Of a stretch of 58,462 bases of DNA, positions 36,888-46,979 are shown in pieces. Position 1 is the first letter of the stretch; every line of letters begins with the position of its first letter. The notes beneath the pieces were generated by a model. It was not told the DNA's origin. It did no database searches and saw only the letters and a program-made list of their open reading frames with translations. This stretch comes from an uncultured Marinoscillum sp. (GTDB taxonomy: Bacteria; Bacteroidota; Bacteroidia; Cytophagales; Cyclobacteriaceae). The translations under genes were made by a program, and so were the position numbers. The DNA is taken from NCBI GenBank assembly GCA_902605755.1, contig CACLDR010000003.1, forward strand, positions 1 through 58,462, given 5' to 3'.

Positions 36888-37880
36888 TTGATAAAAATTG
36901 AAAATATAGAATTGGGGAATTTCCCCCTATTATTGGCACCTATGGAAGATGTTAGTGACCCCCCGTTTAGAGCATTATGCAAAGAACATGGGGCTGATAT
37001 GATGTATACTGAGTTCATTTCAGCGGAAGGATTGATTAGAGACGCGGAAAAAAGTGTTCAAAAACTAGATATTTACGACTACGAACGCCCCATTGGTATT
37101 CAAATATTTGGTGATAAAATTGAATCTATGCGAAAAGCAGCAGCCATCGCTGAAAATGCCGATCCTGAAATTATTGATATTAATTACGGGTGTCCCGTTA
37201 AAAAAGTGGCTTTTAAAGGTGCGGGTGCTGGGATTTTACTAGACTTACCTAAGATGCAAATCATGACCTCAGAAATTGTTAAAAATGTAAATAAGCCGGT
37301 AACGGTCAAAACAAGGCTGGGCTGGGATGAAAATAGTATTAAAATAGAAGAAGTCGCCATGCGTCTTCAAGATGTAGGAGTTCAGGCGTTAACAATTCAT
37401 GGACGTACAAGAAAACAGATGTACAAAGGTAAGGCCGATTGGTCTCTGATTGCAAAGGTTAAAGAAAATCCCTATATCAAAATCCCTATATTTGGAAATG
37501 GTGATATTGATTCCTCTAAGAAGGCACTCTCTTTCAAAAACAAATATGGTATCGACGGTATAATGATAGGAAGAGCAGCCATCGGATATCCATGGATTTT
37601 TAATGAAATCAAACATTTTATCGCCACTGGAAATGAACTAGAACCACCGTCAATTTCCGAACGAGTCGAAGTTGCAAAAAGACATCTTAAGCTTTCTTTG
37701 GAATGGAAAGGGGAAAAATTGGGTATATTTGAAATGAGACGTCATTATACCAACTACTTCAAAAGAATCCCTGATTTCAAATCTTATCGAACACGCTTGG
37801 TTGAAGCAGGAGATCCCCAACTTCTTTTCGCTATTTTAGATGAAATCAAGTATCAATTTTCTGAAATTACCCTGGCTTAG
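36888..37880 (+). CDS. dusB: tRNA-dihydrouridine synthase
   Basis: The 330-aa TIM-barrel flavoprotein has LLLAPMEDVSDPPFRALCKE near the start, DINYGCPVKKVAFKGAGAGI (about residue 100, with the catalytic Cys), ALTIHGRTRKQMYKGKADW and FGNGDIDSSKKAL, then DGIMIGRAAIGYPWIF. It reduces uridines in the D-loop of tRNA. The start is TTG at 36888: it gives MIKIENIELGNFPLLL, the standard start of DusB, and no ATG is available before the barrel. Confidence 0.95.
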   Translation: MIKIENIELGNFPLLLAPMEDVSDPPFRALCKEHGADMMYTEFISAEGLIRDAEKSVQKLDIYDYERPIGIQIFGDKIESMRKAAAIAENADPEIIDINYGCPVKKVAFKGAGAGILLDLPKMQIMTSEIVKNVNKPVTVKTRLGWDENSIKIEEVAMRLQDVGVQALTIHGRTRKQMYKGKADWSLIAKVKENPYIKIPIFGNGDIDSSKKALSFKNKYGIDGIMIGRAAIGYPWIFNEIKHFIATGNELEPPSISERVEVAKRHLKLSLEWKGEKLGIFEMRRHYTNYFKRIPDFKSYRTRLVEAGDPQLLFAILDEIKYQFSEITLA

Positions 37881-37883
37881 CTT

Positions 37884-38771
37884 ATGACTAAAAAATATCC
37901 TGCCCTCGCTTGGATTCTTTTTCTAGTTTTATCTTTGATTTGGGGGAGTTCCTTTATACTAATAAAAAAAGGACTGACTTCGCTTAATCCTGAGGAAGTA
38001 GCTACCTTGAGAATCGCATCAGCCTCTTTGGTGCTTCTACCTTTTGCTGCAAAGCGCATCAAGCAAATAAATAAAGAAAACATATTCACTTTGATATTAG
38101 TTGGCCTTATGGGTAGTTTACTTCCTTCCTTCTTTTTTGCGTTAGCTCAAACTAAATTATCAAGCTCTTTGACGGGGATTATGAATGCTCTTACTCCTTT
38201 TTTTACCATCATTATATCAGTTTTATTTTTCAAAGAAAAACCTGAAAAAAAAAATTATATTGGAGTAATATTGGGGTTCTTTGGCATTCTCCTACTTATT
38301 TCAAATAGAGAAAATGGGAATTTTTCATTCAATTATTTTGCTTTCTACGTAGTGGCGGCTACAATCTTTTATGGCATCAACGCCAATCTCATAAAACATT
38401 GTTTGAACCTCATGAAATCCCTAAGCATTGCCAGTATTTCCTTGACTATAGTAGGGCCACTAGCCATCATTTATCTTCTATTTCTTACACCATTTTTAGA
38501 TCATATTCATGAGCCAAAAGTATTGGTGGCATCAAGTTATATTGTGATTTTAGGTGTATTTGGGACGGCCTTCGCCCTTATTTTATTTAATAAAATGGTT
38601 CAACTTACCAATCCTGTCTTCTCTACCTCTGTCACTTATCTAATCCCTATAATTTCTGTTTTTTGGGGTGTTATTGATGGTGAGCAAGTGAGCCTTTTAC
38701 AGTTTGTCGGTATGCTGACTATTATGATCGGCATATCTATCTCAAATAGAACAAAAAGCATTAAAACCTGA
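37884..38771 (+). CDS. EamA/DMT-family transporter
   Basis: The 295-aa protein has ten helices arranged as two EamA repeats. The first begins ILFLVLSLIWGSSFILIKKG and ends ISVLFFKEKPEKKNYIGVIL; the second ends VSLLQFVGMLTIMIGI. Such transporters export metabolites or amino acids, but substrate cannot be read from sequence. It begins 3 bases after dusB. The next genes (skp) converge on its 3' end with only a 24-base gap. Confidence 0.92.
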   Translation: MTKKYPALAWILFLVLSLIWGSSFILIKKGLTSLNPEEVATLRIASASLVLLPFAAKRIKQINKENIFTLILVGLMGSLLPSFFFALAQTKLSSSLTGIMNALTPFFTIIISVLFFKEKPEKKNYIGVILGFFGILLLISNRENGNFSFNYFAFYVVAATIFYGINANLIKHCLNLMKSLSIASISLTIVGPLAIIYLLFLTPFLDHIHEPKVLVASSYIVILGVFGTAFALILFNKMVQLTNPVFSTSVTYLIPIISVFWGVIDGEQVSLLQFVGMLTIMIGISISNRTKSIKT

Positions 38772-38795
38772 AAAAAAGTTTTTTTAATGAGCAAA

Positions 38796-39326
38796 TTAGT
38801 CTCCAGATGGTGGATCAATTCCCAACTTTTCAAGAACTAATTTAGAGACATCGTGTTTTTCACTCGCGTAAAGTAAGACATCAAAGCCTGGGCTTCCCGC
38901 GCTTAAAACTAATGAATATGAATTTTCTTCGGCAACAGCTTGTATCGCTGTTCCTATTTTTTCAACCGCAGGCTGTAATAATTGGTTTCTTTTGGTTACC
39001 AGCGATTGCTCAGCATCTGTTTGAAATTGTTGCAGAGATTCCTGCAAATTCGTCAACTCACGTTGCTTATCTGCCTTTATCAACTCATTATAACTCGCCT
39101 CGTTAGCTTGATAATCCCCTATTTTAGTCTGCAAATCTTGATACTTTGCTTTAAGCTGATTTTGTAGCTGCGTCTCATAAGCCCTCAAATCAGCCTCTAT
39201 TTGCTTTGCCTCAGGTAATAAACCTAACAAATACTCTGCATTTGTATAGCCAATTTTCAATTCTTGTGCAATCGTCATGCCCATTATGAACATTGTGAAA
39301 GAACATATTAATAACTTGATTTTCAT
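38796..39326 (-). CDS. OmpH/Skp-family periplasmic chaperone (distal copy)
   Basis: The 176-aa protein has a signal peptide (LLICSFTMFIMGMTIAQ), then LKIGYTNAEYLLGLLPEAK and a long coiled coil (about residues 45-115) as the tentacle of Skp, ending with VLSAGSPGFDVLLYASEKHDV near the C-terminus. Skp trimers hold unfolded outer-membrane proteins. This is the second of two tandem copies after bamA, separated by 19 bases. Confidence 0.92.
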   Translation of the reverse strand: MKIKLLICSFTMFIMGMTIAQELKIGYTNAEYLLGLLPEAKQIEADLRAYETQLQNQLKAKYQDLQTKIGDYQANEASYNELIKADKQRELTNLQESLQQFQTDAEQSLVTKRNQLLQPAVEKIGTAIQAVAEENSYSLVLSAGSPGFDVLLYASEKHDVSKLVLEKLGIDPPSGD

Positions 39327-39345
39327 AATATATAGTAATTAAATT

Positions 39346-39879
39346 TTAATTAGAGGTTGCTTCATTGCTTAGCAAACCTAACTCTTCTAAAACAAAATCA
39401 GTATAATCGTGAATAGGATCCGTGTAAATCATCACAATTTCACCTGATTTATCAAAAACAATAGCCAATCTATTGCTCTTTGCAACGCGCTCTGAAGCCT
39501 CAAAAACAAGGTCTTGAACAGGTTTTATAAGCTCCTTTTTCTTTAAAAAATATAACCCTTCAGATCCAAAAATTTTTTTCTGATACTCCTTCAATTTTTG
39601 TTTTTCAACATCTATTTCATAAATACGATCTTCTTTCATACCTACAGTCAATAATACCTCCTCAGCCTTATACTTCATTTCTAGATTTTGCACTTCTTCA
39701 TACATTTCCCTAATCTCTTGTTCCCAACTTTTAGCTAAAGTATTTATTTCATTTTGTGCTTCAGCGTAAGCGGGCATTTTTCCTAAAATATAATTCAAAT
39801 CAATATATCCAAATTTTTGAGCGTTCCCCTTTTGTAAAATTGAAAAGAATAACAGTGTAAATATAATGGATCTAAGCAT
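39346..39879 (-). CDS. OmpH/Skp-family periplasmic chaperone (proximal copy)
   Basis: The 177-aa protein has a signal peptide (FTLLFFSILQKGNAQ), KFGYIDLNYILGKMPAYAEA next, a coiled-coil arm (about 40-110) and a conserved end with LAIVFDKSGEIVMIYTDPIH. Its ATG overlaps the bamA stop by one base, so the two genes are tightly coupled. It is clearly diverged from the distal copy. Confidence 0.92.
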   Translation of the reverse strand: MLRSIIFTLLFFSILQKGNAQKFGYIDLNYILGKMPAYAEAQNEINTLAKSWEQEIREMYEEVQNLEMKYKAEEVLLTVGMKEDRIYEIDVEKQKLKEYQKKIFGSEGLYFLKKKELIKPVQDLVFEASERVAKSNRLAIVFDKSGEIVMIYTDPIHDYTDFVLEELGLLSNEATSN

Positions 39880-42551
39880 TATCTAATTTGTTGCCCAATT
39901 GAAAAGTGAAATTGCCCCCCTGAGCGCTCATTAGATCCAGGTATGGGATCAAATCCATATCCATAATCAATCCCCAACAATCCAAAAGCAGGCATGAAAA
40001 TTCTTGCTCCAATACCAGCAGATCTATAAAGCTGGTAAGGATTGTAAGCTTCAAAGTTGTTCCAAGTATTCCCTCCTTCTACAAAAGTTAATAAATAAAT
40101 AGTAGCCGTTGGATTTAAAGAGACCGGATATCTTAATTCCAAAATATATTTAGTGAATGCAATCCCCCCCAAAATGTTAGTTTCACTGTCATAAGGTGTT
40201 AATGATGTTGCCCGACGCGCACTTTGCTGAGGATTGGGATAACCACGTAATCCAATGACATCCGTACCTAAAATGAAATTTTGGCCCGTTAAACCATCCC
40301 CCCCCAAAACGAACCTTTCAAAAGGACCCACAGTTGCTTTATCTGAATAAGAACCAATAAATCCAAAATGAATTCGTGGTGCCAAGACAAGTTTAGGGAT
40401 AATAGGTACATAATATCTAAAGTCTAAATTCCATTTGTGGTATTCGACCCATTTATACTTATTTTCTGGTAGTGCTGTTTTATAATCCAACTCATTGAAT
40501 ATTGAATAAGGAGGGGTTATATTCAGGCTCAATGATACATCAGAACCTCTTTGCGGATACATTGGATTATCAGATGATCTTCGTGAAACGGTAGTATTAA
40601 AAACAATACTATTGGCATCCCCAGTAGCAAAGCCCAAACTGAAGCCCTGATAGTTATACAAGGTGTATTTTGAAAAAGAAAGCGCATTGCTGATTACAAA
40701 AAAATCATCAGGCCAATTTACCCTTCTACCCAATGAAACAGAAAAACTATTAACACTCAATGAACCAATAGTTGTATTATCTCGAAAATTTAAATAACGT
40801 TGAACAGAATGATTGTAACTGATCCCAAAACTATTTGGCTTTTTCCCTCCCAACCAGGGTTCTTGAAAGCTCACAGTATAGCTCTGGAACCGTCTCCCAT
40901 TAGCTTGGGCTCTAACAGACAACCGCTGACCATCTCCCATCGGTGGAAACTTATTAAGCTTTAAGGCTTCTTTGAAAGAGAAATTATTAAAACTAACCCC
41001 TAAGGTACCAACAAAGCCATAAAAACCTCCCCATCCCCCTGACAATTCTATTTGATCGCTAGGTTGTTCAACAAGTTCCCACTCAATATTAACAGTTTCA
41101 TCTACCATGTTAGGTATAGGTATTGGATTCACTTTTTGAGGATCAAAATAACCCAATTGAGACAGTTCTCGCTGAGTTCTTATCAACAATTCTCTACTAA
41201 ATTTTTGCCCAGGAATTGTTCGAAGTTCCCTTCGCACTACATAATCTTTAGTCTTCTCATTTCCAGAAATCAAAACTTTTTTAATGGTCGCTTGTCCACC
41301 TTCAAAAACACGCATTTCTAGATCTATGGAGTCCCCCGAAACACCAATTTCAACAGGATTAATGTTAAAAAATAGATAACCATCATCCATGTACAGAGAG
41401 CTGATATCAATTCCTGTTGGATCATAATTCAGCTTCGTCTGAATCAACTCTAAATCATAAATATCTCCTTTTTTTACACCTAATACATTCGATAATGTGG
41501 CATCATCGTATATAAAATTTCCTTCCCATTTGATATCCCTGAAATAATATTTATGCCCCTCAATAATATTAATATCAATATTCATGTGTTTATCACTGAT
41601 CGCATAATTAGTATCAGACATAATGACGGCATCTCTATAGCCTTTTGAATTGAGAAAAGTAATCAATGCAGTTTTGTCATTTTCAAACTCCTCTTTAACA
41701 AATTTTGATGATTTAAAGAAATTGAGCTTAGCCACATTAGTCAACTGATCTCTGAATTGCTGAGCTGTGACAGTATCTTTGTGTGTCAAAAAATATCGGA
41801 AATTTTTAGGATTAAATAGTTTGATAACACTAACCAGAAGTTCAGATGGGAGACTAAATCTAGGCGTCTCTCCAGTCTTTTTAAACTTACTCCTCAGCTT
41901 GGTATCACTGAAGCTCTTATTACCATAAAAATTGATATCATAAATTTTAACTTTTCTACCCTTATCAACCTCAATCGCCAAAATAGCACTATTTCTCAGA
42001 ACAGTATCTATTCTTTGGCTAAGTGTTACATCGGCATTAAAAAATCCTTTTGCTTCATAAAATTTTCGAATAGCTAATTCTGTATTTTTTATCACCACAT
42101 CAGTAATAATCTTCCCCTTGGTAAGCTCAAGCTCATCTTCTATTTCTGTACGGTGACTTTTACTTACCCCCTCAAACTCATACCTCACTAATCTAGGCCT
42201 TTCGGAGAGCTCTATGACCAACCAAACTTGATTCCCCTCAATTTTAGATGCAAAAATAGAAATATTGCCAATGATTCCTTGCTTCCATAATTTTTTAATT
42301 GCTAAACTAATTTCATCCCCAGGAATCTTAATTTTATCACCTATTTTAAGTCCTGAAAGAGAGGTTAATGCATTATTATCAAGAAACTGAAGTCCTCTTA
42401 TCTCGATATCTGCGATCTCTAATTCACGTGGGCTCGCATAATTTATCTCAATAGCAGCAGTAGATTTTTTGCGATTTTTACCAAAAATTAACTGTGCGTA
42501 GCACTTCACCGAGAGCAGACAAAGAAGTATAAAAATGTTAATTAACCTCAT
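39879..42551 (-). CDS. bamA: Outer-membrane protein assembly factor BamA
   Basis: The 890-aa protein has a signal peptide and POTRA domains from about residue 45 to 480 (for example IEIRGLQFLDNNALTSLSGL; VYDINFYGNKSFSDTKL-type KIYDINFYGNKSFSDTKL; KKVLISGNEKTKDYVVRREL). A 16-strand barrel follows with FVLGGDGLTGQNFILGTDVI and GLRGYPN, containing the VRGF-like RGYP lid-lock motif. It ends GGQFHFSIGQQIR rather than on a terminal aromatic. It inserts beta-barrel proteins such as the TonB receptor and Wzi-like proteins of this window. It overlaps uppS by 4 bases. Confidence 0.96.
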   Translation of the reverse strand: MRLINIFILLCLLSVKCYAQLIFGKNRKKSTAAIEINYASPRELEIADIEIRGLQFLDNNALTSLSGLKIGDKIKIPGDEISLAIKKLWKQGIIGNISIFASKIEGNQVWLVIELSERPRLVRYEFEGVSKSHRTEIEDELELTKGKIITDVVIKNTELAIRKFYEAKGFFNADVTLSQRIDTVLRNSAILAIEVDKGRKVKIYDINFYGNKSFSDTKLRSKFKKTGETPRFSLPSELLVSVIKLFNPKNFRYFLTHKDTVTAQQFRDQLTNVAKLNFFKSSKFVKEEFENDKTALITFLNSKGYRDAVIMSDTNYAISDKHMNIDINIIEGHKYYFRDIKWEGNFIYDDATLSNVLGVKKGDIYDLELIQTKLNYDPTGIDISSLYMDDGYLFFNINPVEIGVSGDSIDLEMRVFEGGQATIKKVLISGNEKTKDYVVRRELRTIPGQKFSRELLIRTQRELSQLGYFDPQKVNPIPIPNMVDETVNIEWELVEQPSDQIELSGGWGGFYGFVGTLGVSFNNFSFKEALKLNKFPPMGDGQRLSVRAQANGRRFQSYTVSFQEPWLGGKKPNSFGISYNHSVQRYLNFRDNTTIGSLSVNSFSVSLGRRVNWPDDFFVISNALSFSKYTLYNYQGFSLGFATGDANSIVFNTTVSRRSSDNPMYPQRGSDVSLSLNITPPYSIFNELDYKTALPENKYKWVEYHKWNLDFRYYVPIIPKLVLAPRIHFGFIGSYSDKATVGPFERFVLGGDGLTGQNFILGTDVIGLRGYPNPQQSARRATSLTPYDSETNILGGIAFTKYILELRYPVSLNPTATIYLLTFVEGGNTWNNFEAYNPYQLYRSAGIGARIFMPAFGLLGIDYGYGFDPIPGSNERSGGQFHFSIGQQIR

Positions 42552-43288
42552 TTTAAATCTAGTTGCTCACTCGTTTTACCGAATCGACGCTCACGTCTAT
42601 TAAAAGAATCTATCGCTAGATTTAAATGCTTTTTTCTAAAGTCTGGCCAAAGTATCTCGGTGAAAAAAAACTCCGTATATGCCAATTGCCATAATAAAAA
42701 GTTACTGATCCTCATTTCTCCACTCGTTCTAATCAGTAATGCAGGGTCAGGAATACGCTTGGTTGATAAATGGTCAGATAACAAATTTTCATCTATTGCT
42801 TCAGGTTTAATGGTACCTTTAATTACTTCACCGCAGATGGATCTACAAGCTTGAGTTAAATCCCACTTACCACTGTAATTCAAAGCCAATATCAAATTTA
42901 ATCCCTTATTTCTACTCGTTACATCAATAGCCCCCAATAATTTTTTATGAACCCCCGTCGCAAGACCTTTTAAATCTCCTATCGCTGTTAAACGTATGCT
43001 GTTTTTCATCAATGTAGACAATTCCATTTCAATTGTCTTAATCAGTAGACTCATCAATCCATCAACCTCCTTTTGAGGACGTGACCAATTTTCTGTAGAG
43101 AAAGCATAGAGGGTCAAATAATCTACTCCTAATTCTGAACAGCCCTCAGTTATTTCGCGCACCGCCTGGACCCCACTTCTATGACCAAAACTACGCATTG
43201 CCCCTTTTTGTTTGGCCCAGCGCCCATTTCCATCCATAATTACGGCAATGTGTTTGGGTATTTCACGCCCATCTTGTTTCGCACTCAT
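42548..43288 (-). CDS. uppS: Undecaprenyl diphosphate synthase
   Basis: The 246-aa protein has HIAVIMDGNGRWAKQKG (the catalytic Asp), RSFGHRSGVQAVREI, LTLYAFSTENWSRP and, near the C-terminus, DPALLIRTSGEMRISNFLLW followed by YTEFFF. These are the five conserved regions of cis-prenyltransferases. It makes C55-PP from farnesyl-PP and IPP, the carrier used by peptidoglycan and by the EPS locus at the start of the window. Confidence 0.97.
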   Translation of the reverse strand: MSAKQDGREIPKHIAVIMDGNGRWAKQKGAMRSFGHRSGVQAVREITEGCSELGVDYLTLYAFSTENWSRPQKEVDGLMSLLIKTIEMELSTLMKNSIRLTAIGDLKGLATGVHKKLLGAIDVTSRNKGLNLILALNYSGKWDLTQACRSICGEVIKGTIKPEAIDENLLSDHLSTKRIPDPALLIRTSGEMRISNFLLWQLAYTEFFFTEILWPDFRKKHLNLAIDSFNRRERRFGKTSEQLDLK

Positions 43289-43373
43289 AAGAAAAGATTC
43301 TCTAGAAAAGCGTACAAAAATGCCACTTTTTTCAAAAACATAACAATTGATCGCAATTATTTAAATTTTTTTA

Positions 43374-44066
43374 TTAATTATTCCTCCATTCATTGGGATC
43401 ATAAGGAAAAGGACAAGGAATTTTATAAATAATAAAACTCAAGGAAATACCTGTAAAACTATACCAGTCAGTATCATTTGGATTTCCAAATTGAAAATCT
43501 TTTTGTGACAAATCTGTCTCTGAAATACCATCAATACCATCCGAAGACACCCTTCTAACACCTACCTCAAATCCCGCCATGAAACGTTTCCAAACCAAAT
43601 GTTTAATCCCGATACCAATAGGAATTGTTAACTGGGTATTAGTTAAGTCTTTTGTCGTAATTGACGATGATAATATAGTAAGGAATCCTAAACCAAAATA
43701 GGCATATGGACTCCATCTAACAATAGATTTTTTCTCCTTATAATTTAAAAAATCATATTCAATTACGGAGGAAAAATCGACCACCTTATGATCAAAAGAA
43801 GCGGATCTAATCGCAGCAGCAGGATCCAATGGATTTTGATCTGATCCTTTTAATCCCCCAAAGCCTAATGTTGTTTTGAGTGAAACATGATTTGAAAAAT
43901 TCATTCTATTAAAAATAGTATTCCCGAATTGAATTGTAGAAAATTTGTATCCTCGAGTCATATCACCGCTGTAGTTAAATAGACCTATTCCTGTTCCAAA
44001 TTCGAAAAACTGGGCTTGTACCGAACTCAGATTCAAAATAAATATAATGATGACTCCTTTTTTCAA
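43374..44066 (-). CDS. DUF6089-type outer-membrane protein
   Basis: The 230-aa protein has a signal peptide (IIIFILNLSSVQAQ) and then FFEFGTGIGLFNYSGDMTRG, the start of the DUF6089 barrel-like family. Alternating strands end LSFIIYKIPC and a Pro-rich tail. It is located between nadK and uppS-bamA in this conserved Bacteroidota order. Function unknown; a small eight-strand barrel is likely. Confidence 0.85.
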   Translation of the reverse strand: MKKGVIIIFILNLSSVQAQFFEFGTGIGLFNYSGDMTRGYKFSTIQFGNTIFNRMNFSNHVSLKTTLGFGGLKGSDQNPLDPAAAIRSASFDHKVVDFSSVIEYDFLNYKEKKSIVRWSPYAYFGLGFLTILSSSITTKDLTNTQLTIPIGIGIKHLVWKRFMAGFEVGVRRVSSDGIDGISETDLSQKDFQFGNPNDTDWYSFTGISLSFIIYKIPCPFPYDPNEWRNN

Positions 44067-44130
44067 AACATGTTAATTATTTTCCCCCTTTGATTATGAT
44101 GCTACATTATTTAAACGAGCCAAACAAAAT

Positions 44131-45006
44131 TTAATTGCGTTTATCTAAGCCCCAAGATAATTTATTTCTCAACGTTTCTATGAAACTCAGACCTCCTACC
44201 TTAATCAAATATGCTTTAAATGGGGCTTTTTTCACCTTCATCTGAATATTGTCATTCACGGTCTGTGATCGTGAATCCAATGATATTAAGAAATTATTGG
44301 TTCTACTCTCTACCTCAAAGGAAAATTCAGATGTATCTGGGACAATTAAGGGTCTGATATTCAAATTATGTGGACTTACCGGTGAAATGATGAAATTTTC
44401 ATTCTCAGGCAACAATATTGGACCTCCACAACTTAAAGAATAACCTGAAGAACCTGTAGGAGTCGAAACCATGAGCCCATCTGCCCAATAGCTATTTAAA
44501 AAATCTCCATTTAAATAACTCTTGATTACAATCATTGCTGAAGAATCTTTCCTTAAAATAGAGAATTCATTTAAGGCATAATTAACCCCATTGAATAGCT
44601 CTTGGTTACTGGTAAGAATAACTAATGACCTTTTTTCAACTTCATAATTCCCTGTCAATAGTTTATCAATAGCGACCCTGATTTGATCTTGTGCTATAGA
44701 AGCCAAAAAACCTAATCTACCAGTATTAATACCTAAAATAGGTATTTCCAAAGATCCGACATGCGTCAATGTCTCTAAAAACGTACCATCACCTCCAATA
44801 CTAATAAATGCATCAAATTTTTTTTGAGTCCTCTTGGGGGTATAAATCTCAAACAAAAAATCGGACAACAACACTTCATTAAGGCTCAAAAAATCTGAAG
44901 AAACAGATAATTGAATCTTTCTGGAAATTAGTTGATGAAACAAGGCCTTTACCTCCCTAAAAGAAGTTAACTTAATTTTTCTACCATGAATGGCGATATT
45001 TTTCAC
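44131..45006 (-). CDS. nadK: NAD kinase
   Basis: The 291-aa protein has FISIGGDGTFLETLTHVGS (GGDG motif), then LGINTGRLGFLASI, YWADGLMVSTPTGSSGYSLS and CGGPILLPENENFIISPVSP. These are the ATP/NAD-binding segments of NAD kinases. It makes NADP. It lies 3 bases after the CBS-domain gene. Confidence 0.97.
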   Translation of the reverse strand: MKNIAIHGRKIKLTSFREVKALFHQLISRKIQLSVSSDFLSLNEVLLSDFLFEIYTPKRTQKKFDAFISIGGDGTFLETLTHVGSLEIPILGINTGRLGFLASIAQDQIRVAIDKLLTGNYEVEKRSLVILTSNQELFNGVNYALNEFSILRKDSSAMIVIKSYLNGDFLNSYWADGLMVSTPTGSSGYSLSCGGPILLPENENFIISPVSPHNLNIRPLIVPDTSEFSFEVESRTNNFLISLDSRSQTVNDNIQMKVKKAPFKAYLIKVGGLSFIETLRNKLSWGLDKRN

Positions 45007-45009
45007 AAA

Positions 45010-45672
45010 TTATATTTTTAAATAGTTCATCAGACTATCATATCGCTCTTTAGTATTCTCATGATTTACATGTGTACTAAAATATTTCTCTACTTGATAG
45101 CCACTAAACTTTAGAATTGAAATTAAATGTGAAATATCTTCTTTGTTTAGCTTAAGAGTCAGCCATATTTTATCATTGTTTTTTGGATCCATTGATATCT
45201 GACTATTGATGATTTGAGCATCACTATTTTCAATGATTCTACCAATCTCCGAAACAGAATAATCTTTGTAGTTCAAGGATAATACAATAATCCCCCCTGG
45301 TGTAAGCAATGCGGAACTCGAAGCAAACATTTTAAATGCCGAAACGGTGGGTACTACACCCAGATAGAGCCCTTGATGGTCTTTTATGGAAATCAAGGGT
45401 AAGTCAAATTCTAAGGCACATTTTATAATATCATAATAATGACTGTCTTGATCAATTTTTCCATCTTCCCCCAACAATCTAAAATCGCTTATCTTATCTC
45501 CATCACAATTAATAATGATTTTCTCCTCTAAGAAGCCAGCATAATAACCCTCAGAGACCACAACAGGTAATCGAGAACATTCAAATTCTTTCATCAATTC
45601 TAATGCCTTTGAAACCTTATCTTCGCCATTCAAAAGAGGGATATCAAAATCAATTAAATCTTTCGCCATCAT
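45010..45672 (-). CDS. CBS-domain protein
   Basis: The 220-aa protein has two CBS motifs in the first 130 residues (MKEFECSRLPVVVSEGYYAG; FDLPLISIKDHQGLYLGVVP). The C-terminal part is ACT-like (GGIIVLSLNYKDYSVSEIGR ... LTLKLNKEDISHLISILKFS). CBS pairs bind adenine nucleotides, so a regulatory role near NAD kinase is attractive, but there is no direct evidence. The order CBS protein - nadK is common in this phylum (family knowledge). Confidence 0.88.
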   Translation of the reverse strand: MMAKDLIDFDIPLLNGEDKVSKALELMKEFECSRLPVVVSEGYYAGFLEEKIIINCDGDKISDFRLLGEDGKIDQDSHYYDIIKCALEFDLPLISIKDHQGLYLGVVPTVSAFKMFASSSALLTPGGIIVLSLNYKDYSVSEIGRIIENSDAQIINSQISMDPKNNDKIWLTLKLNKEDISHLISILKFSGYQVEKYFSTHVNHENTKERYDSLMNYLKI

Positions 45673-45675
45673 AAT

Positions 45676-46422
45676 TTATGCCTTTTTCAAAAACGATGCT
45701 ACCAATTGGTTAAATTTGTTGGGTTGCTCCATCATTGGCGCATGACAGCATTCATCGATAAACTTCAAAGTGGCATTAGGAATCAATCTGTCAAATTCAT
45801 GTGCAACATAAGGCGGTGTAATGGTATCATTTAACCCCCACACCAGCAGTGTAGGCACAGTCACTGCATGAAGTTCTCTGGACATATTGTTGCGTTGTGC
45901 TGATTTTGCTATAGCCACAATACTTAAACAGTTTTGGATACTTTTCATGGTATCAAAAACGTGATCCACCAATGCTTTTGTCGCTGTTTTAGGATCATAA
46001 AAGGTATACTCAGTCCGTTCTTTTATGTATTCATAATTTCCCCTTTTTGGATAGGATCCCCCCATGGAGTTTTCAAATAATCCTGAACTGCCCGTTAAAA
46101 TTAAACGTTTTACCTTTTCTTTTCTTCTTAATGCATAAATGAGCCCGATATGCCCCCCCAACGAATTCCCCATCAGATTAATATGATTTAACGCTAAAAA
46201 ATCAACGAAAGATTCCAAAAAATCAGTTAGAGTTTCTAGTCCTAATTTTCTTACAGGAATAGAATAAATAGGTAATACTGGGATTATTACCCTATATCCC
46301 TTTGAGAAATAATCTGATACCGCATCCCAATTACTCAGTTCCCCAATAAGTCCATGAAGTAAAATTAGCGGCTCTCCTTCCCCTTTATCTAAAAACTTAA
46401 AACCATTTTTGTCTTTTAACAT
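45676..46422 (-). CDS. Alpha/beta hydrolase
   Basis: About 248 aa with the fold markers PLILLHGLIGELSNWD (oxyanion region), nucleophile elbow INLMGNSLGGHIGLI (Ser), VPTLLVWGLNDTITPPYVA (acid Asp) and DECCHAPMMEQPN (His). A TTG at 46440 is in frame, but ATG at 46422 (MLKDKNGFKFLDKG) is the natural start. The substrate is unknown. It lies 3 bases before the CBS gene. Confidence 0.9.
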   Translation of the reverse strand: MLKDKNGFKFLDKGEGEPLILLHGLIGELSNWDAVSDYFSKGYRVIIPVLPIYSIPVRKLGLETLTDFLESFVDFLALNHINLMGNSLGGHIGLIYALRRKEKVKRLILTGSSGLFENSMGGSYPKRGNYEYIKERTEYTFYDPKTATKALVDHVFDTMKSIQNCLSIVAIAKSAQRNNMSRELHAVTVPTLLVWGLNDTITPPYVAHEFDRLIPNATLKFIDECCHAPMMEQPNKFNQLVASFLKKA

Positions 46423-46457
46423 AGAAAATCGATCAATCAATTACGCTTAGATTCATT

Positions 46458-46979
46458 TTAATTATTCTTTAACAAATCCAACATATCAAATATTTCCTTG
46501 AAATTTGGAATAAAGAATCCAATTAAATCAAAACTCTTTGGAGCGAGTGGAATAATATAATCCAAAATTATTGAATTATTTATATATTCATTTAAAAAAT
46601 CAATACCGATGGAATCACTTACCCAAAATAACATGCTTAAAACAAATGAAATTTTAAAAATATTTAACCCAGCGCCTAAAATATTATCTAAAATTCCAAA
46701 AGGAGTAAAATCTAAAATCATCTTCAATGCCTTGGATAATAAATGAATCCCAAAAATTAAGATGGAAAAAATCGCAATAAATATGGCAATCGTAATCCAC
46801 TCAAAATAAACACTTTCTGAAAAAAAACTTACACTGATGGGTACTGTAAACTTAATGGCCATGAAGAGCCCTAAAAAAAAGGCCATCATAGAGAAAATAG
46901 CAATCAATAGGCCTTTTTGATAGCCCTTGTAACCTGAAAACAACAACACAAAAATCAAAGGCAGATCAAGATAATTCAT
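46458..46979 (-). CDS. CvpA-family inner-membrane protein
   Basis: The 173-aa protein has four helices and the CvpA start YLDLPLIFVLLFSGYKGYQK followed by GLLIAIFSMMAFFLGLF, with a FTPFGILDNILGAGLNIFKI segment later. CvpA of E. coli is linked to colicin V production and envelope integrity. Its ATG overlaps the yqeY gene stop (ATGA). Confidence 0.88.
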   Translation of the reverse strand: MNYLDLPLIFVLLFSGYKGYQKGLLIAIFSMMAFFLGLFMAIKFTVPISVSFFSESVYFEWITIAIFIAIFSILIFGIHLLSKALKMILDFTPFGILDNILGAGLNIFKISFVLSMLFWVSDSIGIDFLNEYINNSIILDYIIPLAPKSFDLIGFFIPNFKEIFDMLDLLKNN